Below, piece after piece: positions 8,837 to 18,423 of a stretch of DNA of 64,000 nucleotides. This stretch comes from JAWKUK01 sp041398605. GTDB lineage: Bacteria > Planctomycetota > UBA1135 > GCA-002686595. Where the stretch lies: the NCBI GenBank assembly GCA_041398605.1, contig JAWKUK010000006.1, forward strand, positions 330,868 to 394,867. Reading direction: 5' to 3'. Each line of letters starts with the position of its first letter. Position 1 is the stretch's first letter. A program made the translations under genes and the position numbers. A model generated the notes under the pieces. The model made no database searches. It had not been told where the DNA came from and saw nothing but the letters and a program-made list of their open reading frames with translations.

Positions 8837-9886
8837 TCAGTCGCGGTAGACCTTGTGGCAGTTCGAGCAGCTCTTGCCGACCGCCTTGAACGCGGCCTCC
8901 AGCCCGTCCGCGAGCTGCTCCGGCGTGACGTCGGTGGTCGTGCAATCCGACAGGAAGCGCACGAGCTCTGCGCTGGCCTGGAACCCGGACGTCATCTCCG
9001 TCCGATAGTCGTCGGGGTACGTGAACGTCTCCGGCAGCTTCGTGCAGACCTCGTACAGGAGGTGCACCTGGGTCGCCTCCTGCAGCGGGTCGAGGTCCGG
9101 GTGCTTCGGATCGACCTTCCACCCGGCCTTCTGGATCAGCTTGACGTTGTCCCAGTGGCGCGCCATGGCGATCATCGCCTCGCGCTTGCCCTCGAACGTG
9201 TGCGCCGGCTCGAAGTCGAACGCGAAGCGCGCGGTCTCGGCGGCCGTCGGGATCTCCTTGGTCGCGACCGCGGCGTAGAGGCCCTCGTACTTCGAGGAGG
9301 TCGCGCACCACTGGCGCATTTCGGCGATCGCGCGGTCGCGCTCGAGGCCGTCGACCGCGACGCGGCCGATCGCGGCCGCCGCGGGGCCGCGGTGCTGGCC
9401 GTGGAAGCAGTGCACGTAGAAGGGCCCCTCCGTCTCGCGGAAGGTCTTGGCGATCTTCGCGACCTCTTCGTCGGTGATGCCCTTGTACTGGATCGGCACG
9501 TGCACGTAGCGCATGCCGTACTTGGCCGCCGTCTCCGCGTCGGGCGCCTTGCCGTCGACCGACAGGATCGTCTTGACGCCCAGCTTGGCGACCTCTGCGA
9601 GGCCCTCTTCGCCGTGCGGCTCGCTGCCCGAGATGATGCGCTCGCTCAGCTGGAACACGTTGTGCAGGCCCGGGTACTCCGCGGCCGCGACGACCGGCAG
9701 CTCCACCGCCGCGGCCGCCTCGTAGGCGCTCGAAGCGAGCACCAACGGGGGCGCGATCGGGGGCGCGCTGAAGGCGGCGTGGACCTCGGCGCCGCCCGCG
9801 TCGCGGGCGGAGCTGCAAGCGAGGGACCCGAGCGTGGCGAGGCCCACGAGAGCGAGGGCGTGGAGGGAATGGCGACGTCGTTGCAT
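8837..9886 (-). CDS. Lipoprotein fusing a tyrosine-phosphatase-like domain to a C-terminal c-type haem motif
   Basis: About 349 residues from an ATG at 9886. The N-terminus has a basic start, a hydrophobic stretch and a lipobox (SLAC, Cys24), predicting an exported lipoprotein. The middle resembles the dual-specificity/tyrosine phosphatase fold: ISGSEP, then a VHCFHGQHRG loop giving the HCx5R signature with Cys160 and Arg166. The C-terminal ~140 residues are mostly helical by composition and end in a single CSNCH haem-binding motif (340-344) followed by five residues, the pattern of class II cytochromes (cytochrome c' or c-556 type). A longer reading frame starts at 9973, but the signal peptide starts at 9886. 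Whether the phosphatase is active outside the cytoplasm is unknown. Confidence 0.85.
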   Translation of the reverse strand: MQRRRHSLHALALVGLATLGSLACSSARDAGGAEVHAAFSAPPIAPPLVLASSAYEAAAAVELPVVAAAEYPGLHNVFQLSERIISGSEPHGEEGLAEVAKLGVKTILSVDGKAPDAETAAKYGMRYVHVPIQYKGITDEEVAKIAKTFRETEGPFYVHCFHGQHRGPAAAAIGRVAVDGLERDRAIAEMRQWCATSSKYEGLYAAVATKEIPTAAETARFAFDFEPAHTFEGKREAMIAMARHWDNVKLIQKAGWKVDPKHPDLDPLQEATQVHLLYEVCTKLPETFTYPDDYRTEMTSGFQASAELVRFLSDCTTTDVTPEQLADGLEAAFKAVGKSCSNCHKVYRD

Positions 9887-10061
9887 GGTGGATTCCAGGG
9901 GGGCCAGGGTAAATGCAAGGAGCGTGCCAGGGCACTGGGATGACCCAGACGTCAGGGGGAGGGCCCTCCCCACGCGCCAGGGGGCGACCTGCGTCCATTT
10001 GCCTCACCACCCATCCTGCAGGGGCATGTTTCGCCTCCGTAACACCCCTGACCCAACCCCG

Positions 10062-12632
10062 TCAGTCCCTGCGCACTGCCCGCGCAGCGCGGAGCCCGAT
10101 GTAGGACGTCCGGACGTTGGACGCGAAGCCGTCCCGAGCGCCCGAGCGCGCGCGCACCGCGTCGCTCGTGAAGTGGCCGCCCCGAAACGCGCGCAGCGGC
10201 TCGTCGCCGTCGGCGCGCCCGTCCCCTGGGCGGGGCGGGACCGACGCCCAATCCTCGTAGCCATCGGCGCACCATTCGGCGACGTTGCCGGCGACGTCGT
10301 GCAGGCCGAACGGGTTCGCGCGGAGCTGCCCGACCGGCGCGTGCACGACAAACGGGTCCTCGAGCGCGGGCTCCCACTGCCACGCGTGCGCGCCGCCGAG
10401 CGCTTGGGTCCGGCGGTCGGCGAGGTTCGCCGCGCCTTGCAAGGTCTCCGGCCGGTCGCCCGTCCACCACACCGTCGTCGTACCCGCGCGCGCCGCGTAA
10501 TCCCACTGCGCCTCGGTCGGCAGGGCTAAGTCGAGCGCTGCGAGGACCCGCACGCACTCGTCCCAGCTGACCTCCTCGACGGGGTGCAGGTCGGCCTCCT
10601 CGATGCCGTTCGAGCCTGCGCCGTAGGCGGACGGGCGCGCTTCGGTCTGCCGGAACCACTGGCCTTGGGTCAGCTCATACTTCGCGACGAAGAAGGCGTC
10701 CAGCGCGACCGCGACGTGCGGCCCGTCCCAGCGCCACTGCCAGGGATCGACGAAGGGCGCGCCGACGGGGTGCGCGCCATCGACCGCGTGCACACCGACG
10801 CCGCCGAGCGCGCCCGCGACGTTGACGCTGGGCGGCAGCAGCACCAGGACGATCGCGCTCGTCGGCGTCAGGGCGAGCGCGCCCGTCGCTGGGTCGCGCG
10901 CGGGGACGTCGCCGCTGGCGCAGTGGGCGAACTCTTGCAAGCCGCTCGCAGGATCGGGTCCGAGCGGCATGAGGCCGAGCTGCGGCGTCAGCGTGAAGCC
11001 CGTGAAGCGCGCGTCTCGCGCGACGCCCTGCGCTGCGGCCGCCCATGCGGCGCGCGCGCGGGGCTCGTGCAGCGTGCGCGCCGCGAGCGTCGCAGCGAGC
11101 GCGCGCCCGCGCTCGACGCGCGGGCGCAGGCCGACGACGGCATCGAGCTGCTGCAACAGCTCAGCGAGGCCGTCGACGAGCCACGCGTCGGTCGTACGCG
11201 GCGCGCCAGCGGCGACGCGCCCGCGCGCGGCCGCGAGCACCGCCTCGTACTGGCCGCGGCGCGCCTCGAGCCGCGCTGCGTTCGCGAGCCAGTCCTCGAA
11301 GCGATCGATGCGCGTGTCCAGCGCTGGCCACAGCCCGCGGGCGTCGCCGTCCGCGTGGAAGGCCTCGGTGAGCCGCCGCGCGTCGAGGCTGTCGGCGAGC
11401 TGCTCGACGTCGCCGAAGAGCGCGCGCGACTCCTGCAACGCGCTGCGCGTGCGGAGCCAAAGCGCCGCGCTCAACGAGGCGCCTGCGAACAGCGCCAGGC
11501 CGAGCGCGGCCAGGCTCGCCGCGAGCCCCGGCGCGCGCTGCGCCCACCGCACAAGGCGCGCGCCGGGGCCGAGCGGCCGCGCGAGGACCGGCGCGCGGCG
11601 CAGCGCGCGCTCGAGGTCCTCGGCGAGGTCGGCGGCCGTCGCGTAGCGGTCCTCGGGCCGCCGCGTGAGGGCGGTGGCGAGCACGACGGCGACGTCGCGC
11701 GAAACCCCAGCGCGCGCCCGCCGTGCATCCACGAGCGTCGCCTCGCGGATCGCGCGCGCCTCTTCGGCGGGCGTCGGCGCCTCGAACGGACGCCGCAAGG
11801 TCAGCGCCTCGAACAGCGTCGCGCCGACGCTCCAGACGTCGCTGCGGGCGCTCGCGCGCGCGCCGGCGAGCACCTCGGGCGCCATGTACGCGGGGGTCCC
11901 TAGCGCCCCGCCGAGCGCGCCGCCGTCGAGCGTCAGCGGCGGCCCGCCGTCGCTCTCCAGCGCGACGCCAAAGTCGAGCAAGACCGGCATGCCGGTGGGC
12001 TCCAGCATCACGTTCGCGGGCTTGACGTCGCGGTGGACGATGTCGGCCGCGTGGGCGACGTGCAGCGCGCGCGCGAGGGCCGCGCCGAGCCGTAGCACCT
12101 CGTCGACGGGCATGCGCGCGCGCGTCGTCGTGCGCTGCGCGTCGATCGCCGCCGCGAGCGTCTCGCCCGCGACGAAGCGCAGCGCGATCCAGGCGACCGT
12201 CTCGGTGACGCCCGCGTCGTAGACCGTGCAGAGGCCGGGGTGGTCAAGGCGCGAGGCCGCGCGCGCTTCGCGCTTCAGCCGCGGCGCGAGGTCGTCCGTG
12301 AAGGGCGAGCGCGGGACAAGCTTCAGGGCGACGGGCCGCCCCAACCGCCGATCCTCGGCGAGCCACACGCGCGCTTGGCCGCCTCGCCCGAGCTCACGCA
12401 CTAGCGTGAAGCCTGCGACCTGACCGGGGCCGTCCGTGACCTCTCCCTCGAGCGTGGCCGCCGCGACGGCGTCGCGCCGGTGCTGTACGCGCTCCCACTC
12501 TGCCGCGATCAACGCGGCGTGCGCAGGGAACAGCGCTTGGTACTCCGCCAGTGTGCGCTCTCGCCCCACCTCGCGGTCCTCGAGCAGGAGCGCGAGGAAT
12601 TCGAGCGAGACATGGGTCGGGTGCGCGGTCAC
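10062..12632 (-). CDS. Ser/Thr protein kinase with C-terminal formylglycine-enzyme-like domain
   Basis: 856 residues. The cytoplasmic kinase domain (about 74-350) has the glycine loop LGRGGQA, catalytic Lys104 (VALK), HRDVKPANV (Asp202), DFG (220-222) and an APE segment. One membrane span follows near 370-395. The C-terminal ~215 residues are an FGE-sulfatase/SUMF1-like domain (KYELTQGQWF, PVEEVSWDE, LPTEAQWDYAARAG, GNVAEWC, FRGG). The catalytic cysteines expected after the RGG turn in true formylglycine enzymes are absent (HFTSDAVRARSG), so this part is more likely a sensor or binding domain. A segment between the membrane span and the FGE domain (PQLGLMPLG.DP.SGL.EFA) is shared with the kinase at 15865-18423, which is a paralogue. 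Confidence 0.9.
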   Translation of the reverse strand: MTAHPTHVSLEFLALLLEDREVGRERTLAEYQALFPAHAALIAAEWERVQHRRDAVAAATLEGEVTDGPGQVAGFTLVRELGRGGQARVWLAEDRRLGRPVALKLVPRSPFTDDLAPRLKREARAASRLDHPGLCTVYDAGVTETVAWIALRFVAGETLAAAIDAQRTTTRARMPVDEVLRLGAALARALHVAHAADIVHRDVKPANVMLEPTGMPVLLDFGVALESDGGPPLTLDGGALGGALGTPAYMAPEVLAGARASARSDVWSVGATLFEALTLRRPFEAPTPAEEARAIREATLVDARRARAGVSRDVAVVLATALTRRPEDRYATAADLAEDLERALRRAPVLARPLGPGARLVRWAQRAPGLAASLAALGLALFAGASLSAALWLRTRSALQESRALFGDVEQLADSLDARRLTEAFHADGDARGLWPALDTRIDRFEDWLANAARLEARRGQYEAVLAAARGRVAAGAPRTTDAWLVDGLAELLQQLDAVVGLRPRVERGRALAATLAARTLHEPRARAAWAAAAQGVARDARFTGFTLTPQLGLMPLGPDPASGLQEFAHCASGDVPARDPATGALALTPTSAIVLVLLPPSVNVAGALGGVGVHAVDGAHPVGAPFVDPWQWRWDGPHVAVALDAFFVAKYELTQGQWFRQTEARPSAYGAGSNGIEEADLHPVEEVSWDECVRVLAALDLALPTEAQWDYAARAGTTTVWWTGDRPETLQGAANLADRRTQALGGAHAWQWEPALEDPFVVHAPVGQLRANPFGLHDVAGNVAEWCADGYEDWASVPPRPGDGRADGDEPLRAFRGGHFTSDAVRARSGARDGFASNVRTSYIGLRAARAVRRD

Positions 12633-12711
12633 TCACGCTCCATCGTGCGCGTGGAGGCGCCGGTTGGGAAGCTCGACCATGACGATTCGACGCTAGCGCC
12701 CCCGCAGGCCT

Positions 12712-14400
12712 TTAGAGGAACGTCACACCCACGGCGTCTGTGAAGTTCGATGTCGCGCTCGGGTTTGCGTCGCGGAACCAGGCCTGGAAGTACCAAGTAT
12801 GGCCCGGCTGCGCCGTGACAGGGCTGAACGGGTGAGCCATGTTCGTCAGATCGAGCGCGAGCGAGAACATACCCGCGGCGCCAGAGCTCTTGACCTGACC
12901 CGGGCCGATATAACGACCGATCAGCCCGCCCACGCAGAGCCGTCCCTGGCTGTGACTGACGGGAAAGACATTGCCCTGGTCGCGAGACGTCAGGAAAAGG
13001 CCGAGAGAGTTCGCCGGGAGGGAGCTGGCGACCAGCGTGACATCGTTGACCTGAACCACGTTGCTTCCCATTGCAGTCAGCACCGCGGATTGCCCTGTCG
13101 AGTTCGAGATCGCCGGGGTGCAATACCTCACGGTCGGCAGCGAGCGGTCGTCTCGCGCGAGCCAAACATCGGATCCGCCCGCGTGTGGTCCCCCGAGGCT
13201 CCCCGTTGTGGCGCCCAAGGCGTACACACCTCCCGCCGCGTCGGACGCCACGGCATTGGCAATATCCACAGAGCCCGACCCGTACTGATTGACCCAGGTC
13301 CGGTTGCCCGCACTGTCGAAGAGGGCGACCCAGACGTCCGCTGAGCCCGCATTTGGCCCGCCGAGAGCTCCGTCCGTGTAGCCCCCCAGATAGACGCCGC
13401 CCAGGCCGTCGGGCGCGGCCGCATTGGAGCGGTCATCGCCGCTCGTCCCGAATTGCCTGATCCAAACCTGTCCGCCCCCGCTGTCATAGAGCGCGACCCA
13501 GGCATCGTATGAGCCGCCGCTGACTCCGCCAAGGTCACCGCGCGTGACGCCGGTCAAGAAGACACCACCGGCGCCAGCAACCGCCAATCCGCTGACACCG
13601 TCGAAGGCACTCGTACCGAGCTGCCGGAACCAAGACTGAGTCCCTGCGCCGTCATAGTGAGCGACCCAGGCATCGTCACTGCCGTTTGGGTTCTGCCCAC
13701 CCAATTCGCCCCGAGTCTTCCCACCAACAAAAGCGCCGCCAGCTTGATCGAAGGCCACAGCGAGCGCCGAGTCGAAGGCGTTCGATCCAAGCTGTCGGAT
13801 CCAAGACTGATTCCCTGAGCCATCAAAGCGGGCGAGCCATGCATCTCCGTTGCCTGCGTTCGAGCCGCCAAGATTGCCCTGCGTCTGGCCGCAGACCCAC
13901 ACGCCGCCCAGTCCGTCAGCCGCCGCCGCAGACGATTCCTCGTCGAAATTGGTTCCGAACTGCCGGACCCAGAGCTGATTCCCGGCTGGGTCAAAACGGG
14001 CGAGCCATACATCCAAGCCGCCCGCGCTGGGGCCCCCGAGGCTGCCTCTCGTATGGCCGCTCACAAAGACCCCGCCCGCGCCGTCAGGGGCGACCGCGCG
14101 CGCCCAGTCGTCGCGGTCCGTGCCGAATTGGATGAGCCAGGTCTGATTGCCTGCGGCGTCAAAGCGCGCGAGCAAGCAGTCGGCGCCACCGGCGCTCGGT
14201 CCGCCGAGCGAATCCCCGGTGAATCCGCAAAGGAACACGCCGCCTGAGCCGTCGGGCGCGAGGGCATACCCCTCTTCCCCCCCGGCTGTTCCGAGCTGTC
14301 GGATCCAGACCGGGCTCTGCGCGCTGGCCTGTGACGTCAGCGCCGCGCAGAAGAGCGGAAAGTAAAGGACGATGCGACGCGCGAGTTGGCTGGAAGTCAT
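12712..14400 (-). CDS. Secreted seven-repeat beta-propeller (SBBP-type) protein with planctomycete C-terminal module
   Basis: 562 residues with a signal peptide (cleavage near ASAQ, residue ~28). Seven consecutive repeats of about 55 residues each follow the pattern W.RQ.GT...D....A..D..GGV...G.T.G.LGG...G..D.W.A..D..GNQ, which is the SBBP beta-propeller repeat. The final ~140 residues are the module beginning YCTPAISNSTGQ and ending SNFTDAVGVTFL, found on three other proteins in this window. No catalytic residues are recognised. A surface or cell-envelope structural role is likely but inferred. Codon use looks less G+C-rich than the neighbours by eye. The 78 bp between its stop and the kinase gene shows no clear hairpin. 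Confidence 0.85.
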   Translation of the reverse strand: MTSSQLARRIVLYFPLFCAALTSQASAQSPVWIRQLGTAGGEEGYALAPDGSGGVFLCGFTGDSLGGPSAGGADCLLARFDAAGNQTWLIQFGTDRDDWARAVAPDGAGGVFVSGHTRGSLGGPSAGGLDVWLARFDPAGNQLWVRQFGTNFDEESSAAAADGLGGVWVCGQTQGNLGGSNAGNGDAWLARFDGSGNQSWIRQLGSNAFDSALAVAFDQAGGAFVGGKTRGELGGQNPNGSDDAWVAHYDGAGTQSWFRQLGTSAFDGVSGLAVAGAGGVFLTGVTRGDLGGVSGGSYDAWVALYDSGGGQVWIRQFGTSGDDRSNAAAPDGLGGVYLGGYTDGALGGPNAGSADVWVALFDSAGNRTWVNQYGSGSVDIANAVASDAAGGVYALGATTGSLGGPHAGGSDVWLARDDRSLPTVRYCTPAISNSTGQSAVLTAMGSNVVQVNDVTLVASSLPANSLGLFLTSRDQGNVFPVSHSQGRLCVGGLIGRYIGPGQVKSSGAAGMFSLALDLTNMAHPFSPVTAQPGHTWYFQAWFRDANPSATSNFTDAVGVTFL

Positions 14401-14489
14401 GCCCCGATCATCTCAATCTGAACTCCGCCGTTCCATCCCCTTTCGACGACAGGTCGGGGCCGTCCGGCGCGGCGCTGGCTGCCCTCGGC

Positions 14490-15590
14490 TCAACAACGCG
14501 CGCCGGTCTCAGCGTCGAACCAATGAGGCGTCGCGGGGCCAGCCAGCAGCCCCGCGGCCTGCCCAGGCGCCAGCGCGCGATCGCCTTGGAGCACGACCCG
14601 CAGCGCCGGCGCGTCGGCGACCGAGAAGCCCCGGCGCTGGCTGTCAGCCGACGGCCCCAACTGCACGCGCGCGACCGTGCGCGCCCCGGTGCGCTCGACG
14701 TCGCGCACGACACACGGAAAGGCGTCCGAGTGTGCGTGCGCGCCCTCGAGGTCGAGCTCTGTCGGCGCGAGCCCGAGCACCACCGGGCCCTCCGCGCGGC
14801 CCGCCGCGTCGATGCGCAGCGACCCAGCCTCGAACCATGCGCCGCGCACCGCGCCGCGGATGAGGTTCAACGGCGGCGACCCGAGCAAGTCGGCGACAAA
14901 GGTCGAAGGCGGGCGAGCGAGCAGCTCCAGCGGCCGACCGAGCGCGTGCACGCGCCCCTCGCCCAACACGCAGATTCGGTCTCCGAGTGTGACGGCCCCA
15001 ACTTGGTCGTGCGTGACGTACAGCACCGTCGCGCCGAGGTCGCGAAAGAGGCGACGCAGCTCAGCGCGCACGTCCTCGCGCAGCCGCGTGTCGAGGTTCG
15101 ACAGCGGCTCGTCCAAGAGGAACGCGCGCGGGCGCCGAACGAGCGCGCGCCCGATCGCGACGCGCTGCATCTGGCCACCGGAGAGCTGGTGCGGTTTGCG
15201 CTCCAGGAGGTCGCGCAGCCCGAGCATCTCGGCGACCTCCTCAGCGCGCTTGCGGCGCTCGACGCGCGGGGCCCGGCGCATGCGCAACGGGAACTCCAAG
15301 TTCGCGCGCACGCTCATGTGCGGGTACAGCGCGTAGCTCTGGAACACGACCGCGATGTCGCGCTCGCCGGGCTCGCGCCCATCGACGCGCTCGCCCGCGA
15401 TCCAAACCTCGCCCGAGGTCTGTGGCACGAGGCCGGCGATCACGCGCAGCAACGTGGACTTCCCGCAACCCGAAGGCCCGACGACGGTGACGAGCTCGCC
15501 CTCGTCGACGGCCAAGTCGATGCCTGCGAGCGCGGGGCGTTCTGCGCCGTAATCGACTGTGACACCGCGTAGCTCGATCGTGTGGCCCAT
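14490..15590 (-). CDS. ugpC: Sugar ABC transporter ATP-binding protein (UgpC/MalK type)
   Basis: 366 residues. ATPase subunit of a carbohydrate importer. Walker A GPSGCGKST (38-46), Q-loop VFQSYALYPHM, signature LSGGQ (136-140), Walker B AFLLDEP and the switch His194 (VTHDQ) are all intact. The C-terminal ~130 residues form the MOBE/TOBE regulatory region typical of MalK/UgpC. No permease or binding protein is next to it. The likely partners are the fused binding-protein/permease and the second permease at 27769-30923, because this class often shares one ATPase among several importers; that link is an inference. Confidence 0.9.
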   Translation of the reverse strand: MGHTIELRGVTVDYGAERPALAGIDLAVDEGELVTVVGPSGCGKSTLLRVIAGLVPQTSGEVWIAGERVDGREPGERDIAVVFQSYALYPHMSVRANLEFPLRMRRAPRVERRKRAEEVAEMLGLRDLLERKPHQLSGGQMQRVAIGRALVRRPRAFLLDEPLSNLDTRLREDVRAELRRLFRDLGATVLYVTHDQVGAVTLGDRICVLGEGRVHALGRPLELLARPPSTFVADLLGSPPLNLIRGAVRGAWFEAGSLRIDAAGRAEGPVVLGLAPTELDLEGAHAHSDAFPCVVRDVERTGARTVARVQLGPSADSQRRGFSVADAPALRVVLQGDRALAPGQAAGLLAGPATPHWFDAETGARC

Positions 15591-15864
15591 GCTCGACGCG
15601 GTCTACGGTAACCGATGGACCACGCGCTCGCGTGGGCCATGGCGCCTCCACAACCCGAGCTCCTGGTCCCTACACCGTGGCCCCTGGATTGGGTTGATGG
15701 GACCCGTCCCCCCTGATACCGTCGAGCAGTGGCGATCCCTCGTGGGACGAGCGCCACGCCCGAGCGACTCAACCTTGGGTCAAGACGGGGTGCGCCCTCA
15801 CCCGTCTTGAAGCTCGGGGTCCGGCCTGCCCGCCTTCCAGCTCACGCCCCTGTTCGGGCATACC
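15591..15864. other. Divergent intergenic region, 274 bp
   Basis: This region separates ugpC (leftward) from the kinase gene (rightward) and must hold both promoters. The only structure recognised is the inverted repeat at 15781-15809. No coding frame with family features was seen. Confidence 0.5.
15781..15809 (+). promoter_or_regulatory. Inverted repeat in the kinase leader
   Basis: A perfect 9-bp inverted repeat (CAAGACGGG / CCCGTCTTG) with an 11-base loop, 55 bp upstream of the kinase ATG. It could be an operator, a leader hairpin or a terminator. Which of these cannot be told from the sequence. Confidence 0.35.
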
Positions 15865-18423
15865 ATGAACCAGTCGGACTCGCGCGCGGAGCCGCCGCCT
15901 GGGGTCGCCCCCCCGGACGACGTCTTCGTCGAGATCCTCGCCCGACTTGGCCCGGGCGACCTCGAGCGATCCGACGGCTTCAATTCGAGCGGACACTCCG
16001 ACCTGCTCGAGCGGCTGTCCGCGCGCGCGCAGCTGCAAAGCCGCTACGAGCACACACTTGAGATCGGCCGCGGCGGCGTCGGCGTGGTCATGCGCGCGCG
16101 CGATCGCGACCTCGGACGCGACGTCGCGATGAAGGTCCTGTCTTCCGACGAGCTGATGCCCGAGCAGGTCGAGCGCTTGCTCGACGAGGCACGTATCACC
16201 GGACAGCTTGATCACCCGGGCATCGTCTCCGTGCACGAGCTTGGCGTCGACGTGTCGGGACGCCCCTACTTCACGATGCAATTGGTGCGGGGCCATGACC
16301 TCGCGAGCCTCCTCGGCGATCCCGACTTGCGCAAAGGATGGAGCACGCCTCGCGCGCTCCAGCTCGTGCTACGCGTCTGCGAGGCCGTCGCTTTCGCACA
16401 CGACCGCGGGGTCCTACACCGCGACCTGAAGCCGGCGAACATCATGGTGGGCTCGTTCGGCGAGGTCTACGTGATGGACTGGGGCCTGGCAAAGCCGATG
16501 CCCGGCTCAGAGGTTGCGCGGCGCGCCCCAGCGCGCTCCACGTCCCAAACCGACGATGGACCTCGAGAGTTCGACCCCGCGTTCACCCACGTCGGCACGG
16601 TGCTCGGGACGCCTGCGTTCATGTCTCCCGAGCAAGCGCGCGGAGAAGTGGATCGCCTCGACGCCCGCTCCGACGTCTATTCGCTGGGCGCGATCCTTTA
16701 CTTCGTCATCGCCCTGAGCCCGCCCTACGCGAGCCCGACCAAGAGCCCGTTGGAGATCGTCGAGGCCGTCAAGCACGGCCCGCCGACGCCCCTCCACTTG
16801 ATCGCACCGAACACCGCCCCGGAGCTGCTCGCCATCTGCGCCAAAGCCATGGCGCGTGACCCAAGCGCGCGCTATGCGGACGCCATGGAGCTCGGCACCG
16901 ACCTGCGCGCCTTTCTCGAAGGACGGGTCGTTGCCGCGCATCGCATCGGCGCAGCTGCGGAGCTCGTCAAATGGGTTCAGCGCAACCGCGCGATCGCCGG
17001 CGTCTCTCTCGCGTTGCTCGTCGCAGTCTCGCTCGGCTTTGCGGTCAGCAGCGCCCTCTACTTCGAGGCGCGCGATCGTGCGCGCGAGCTACAGCTCTCC
17101 GCGGTCGACATGTACGCCGTGCAGCTGCGAGAGCTCGACTCTCTCGAGCCGCAGCTGTGGCCGCCGCGCCCAGGGCTCGTAGGCAAACTCGAAGATTGGC
17201 AGCGGACAGCGCGAGAGCTCGAGCGCGCGGTCCCCGCGTTGGTCGAGACGTTGCGATCGTTCGCCGACGAGAGCCCCCGCCTGGCGCAGGCCAAGGCGCT
17301 GCAAGCCAGAGTGGCGGAGATCTGTGACCCGCGACATGGGGTCCTCGTCGTCGACGGGGCACCGCACGGCCTCTCGATCGCGACACGCCTCGACCTAGCG
17401 CAGAACCTCGAGTGGCGCAGCGTCAGATCGCCAGCCGCGGCCGCGCTCTGGGAGGACACGGCCCGGGTGCTCTCGGACTCGAACGACTCTGACCCGTATG
17501 TTGGTCTTACGCTGCAACCACAGCTCGGGCTGCTCCCGCTCGGGCGTGACCCGGTCAGCGGGCTCTTGGAATTCGCAGACCTGATGACCGGCGAAGCGCC
17601 TCACCGCGACCCAGCGACCGGCGCGCTACGCTGCGAGCTCGGCGCAGCGCTTGTCTTCGTGTTGCTGCCAGGAGGGGTCACCAGGCTCGGCCTGAGTGGC
17701 ACAGTGGACGACCCCCGGTTCCTCGCGGCGATCCCGTCGTTCATGGTCACCCAGGAGTCGCCGTCAATCTCAGTGGAGCTCGAGCCGTACTTTCTCTCGA
17801 AGTACGAGGTCACTCAAGACCAGTGGCTACGCTGGACCGGTGACACGCCGAGCTTCAACCGACCTGGACAACAGTTCGGCGCATGCACCGTCACGGCGCT
17901 GCACCCTGTCGAACAGGTGAGTTGGACGCGGGCTGTGGAGGTCCTGGGCCGGCTCGGGCTGCGCCTCCCGACCGAAGCACAGTGGGAATACGCCGCCCGC
18001 GCGGGGACAGACACGCCCTGGTGGACCGGCTCAGAGGCGACCTCGCTGCTCGGGAAAGAGAACATCGCGGATGACAGCGCGCGCCGCGCCGGGATCCTCG
18101 TGGTCAACACACCCGAGCTGCTCGCGCACGATGACGGCTGGCCGGTCCACGCGCCGGTCACGATCGGCGCGCCGAATCCGTTCGGCCTCGTCGCGATGCT
18201 CGGGAACGTGAGCGAGTGGTGCGAGGACCGGCATTCGAGCTATGCCATGAGGGCCCGCGGCGCGTCCGGCGTCGCGCCGGCGCAGTCCACCTATCGCATC
18301 TTCAGGGGCGGAACGTTCTACAACGACGCCATGTATGCCCGCTGCGGCTGCCGCAACTCTGCGGCCGTCACCTTCACCGACAGCGTGCTCGGGCTCCGCC
18401 CGATGCGCTCCATCCGCCCATGA
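15865..18423 (+). CDS. Ser/Thr protein kinase with C-terminal formylglycine-enzyme-like domain (paralogue)
   Basis: 852 residues. The kinase domain runs from about 63 to 350 with loop IGRGGVG, Lys90 (VAMK) and HRDLKPANI (Asp187). A DWG variant of DFG (205-207) keeps the Mg-binding Asp, as is common in planctomycete kinases. It has one membrane span near 375-398 and an FGE-sulfatase-like C-terminal domain (SKYEVTQDQWL, PVEQVSWTR, LPTEAQWEYAARAG, GNVSEWCED, FRGG). The position of the first catalytic Cys in formylglycine enzymes is not Cys here, so sensing or binding is likelier than oxidation. The PQLGLLPLG segment is shared with the kinase at 10062-12632. Its stop overlaps the next gene (ATGA), so it is co-translated with the large secreted protein downstream. 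Confidence 0.9.
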   Translation: MNQSDSRAEPPPGVAPPDDVFVEILARLGPGDLERSDGFNSSGHSDLLERLSARAQLQSRYEHTLEIGRGGVGVVMRARDRDLGRDVAMKVLSSDELMPEQVERLLDEARITGQLDHPGIVSVHELGVDVSGRPYFTMQLVRGHDLASLLGDPDLRKGWSTPRALQLVLRVCEAVAFAHDRGVLHRDLKPANIMVGSFGEVYVMDWGLAKPMPGSEVARRAPARSTSQTDDGPREFDPAFTHVGTVLGTPAFMSPEQARGEVDRLDARSDVYSLGAILYFVIALSPPYASPTKSPLEIVEAVKHGPPTPLHLIAPNTAPELLAICAKAMARDPSARYADAMELGTDLRAFLEGRVVAAHRIGAAAELVKWVQRNRAIAGVSLALLVAVSLGFAVSSALYFEARDRARELQLSAVDMYAVQLRELDSLEPQLWPPRPGLVGKLEDWQRTARELERAVPALVETLRSFADESPRLAQAKALQARVAEICDPRHGVLVVDGAPHGLSIATRLDLAQNLEWRSVRSPAAAALWEDTARVLSDSNDSDPYVGLTLQPQLGLLPLGRDPVSGLLEFADLMTGEAPHRDPATGALRCELGAALVFVLLPGGVTRLGLSGTVDDPRFLAAIPSFMVTQESPSISVELEPYFLSKYEVTQDQWLRWTGDTPSFNRPGQQFGACTVTALHPVEQVSWTRAVEVLGRLGLRLPTEAQWEYAARAGTDTPWWTGSEATSLLGKENIADDSARRAGILVVNTPELLAHDDGWPVHAPVTIGAPNPFGLVAMLGNVSEWCEDRHSSYAMRARGASGVAPAQSTYRIFRGGTFYNDAMYARCGCRNSAAVTFTDSVLGLRPMRSIRP

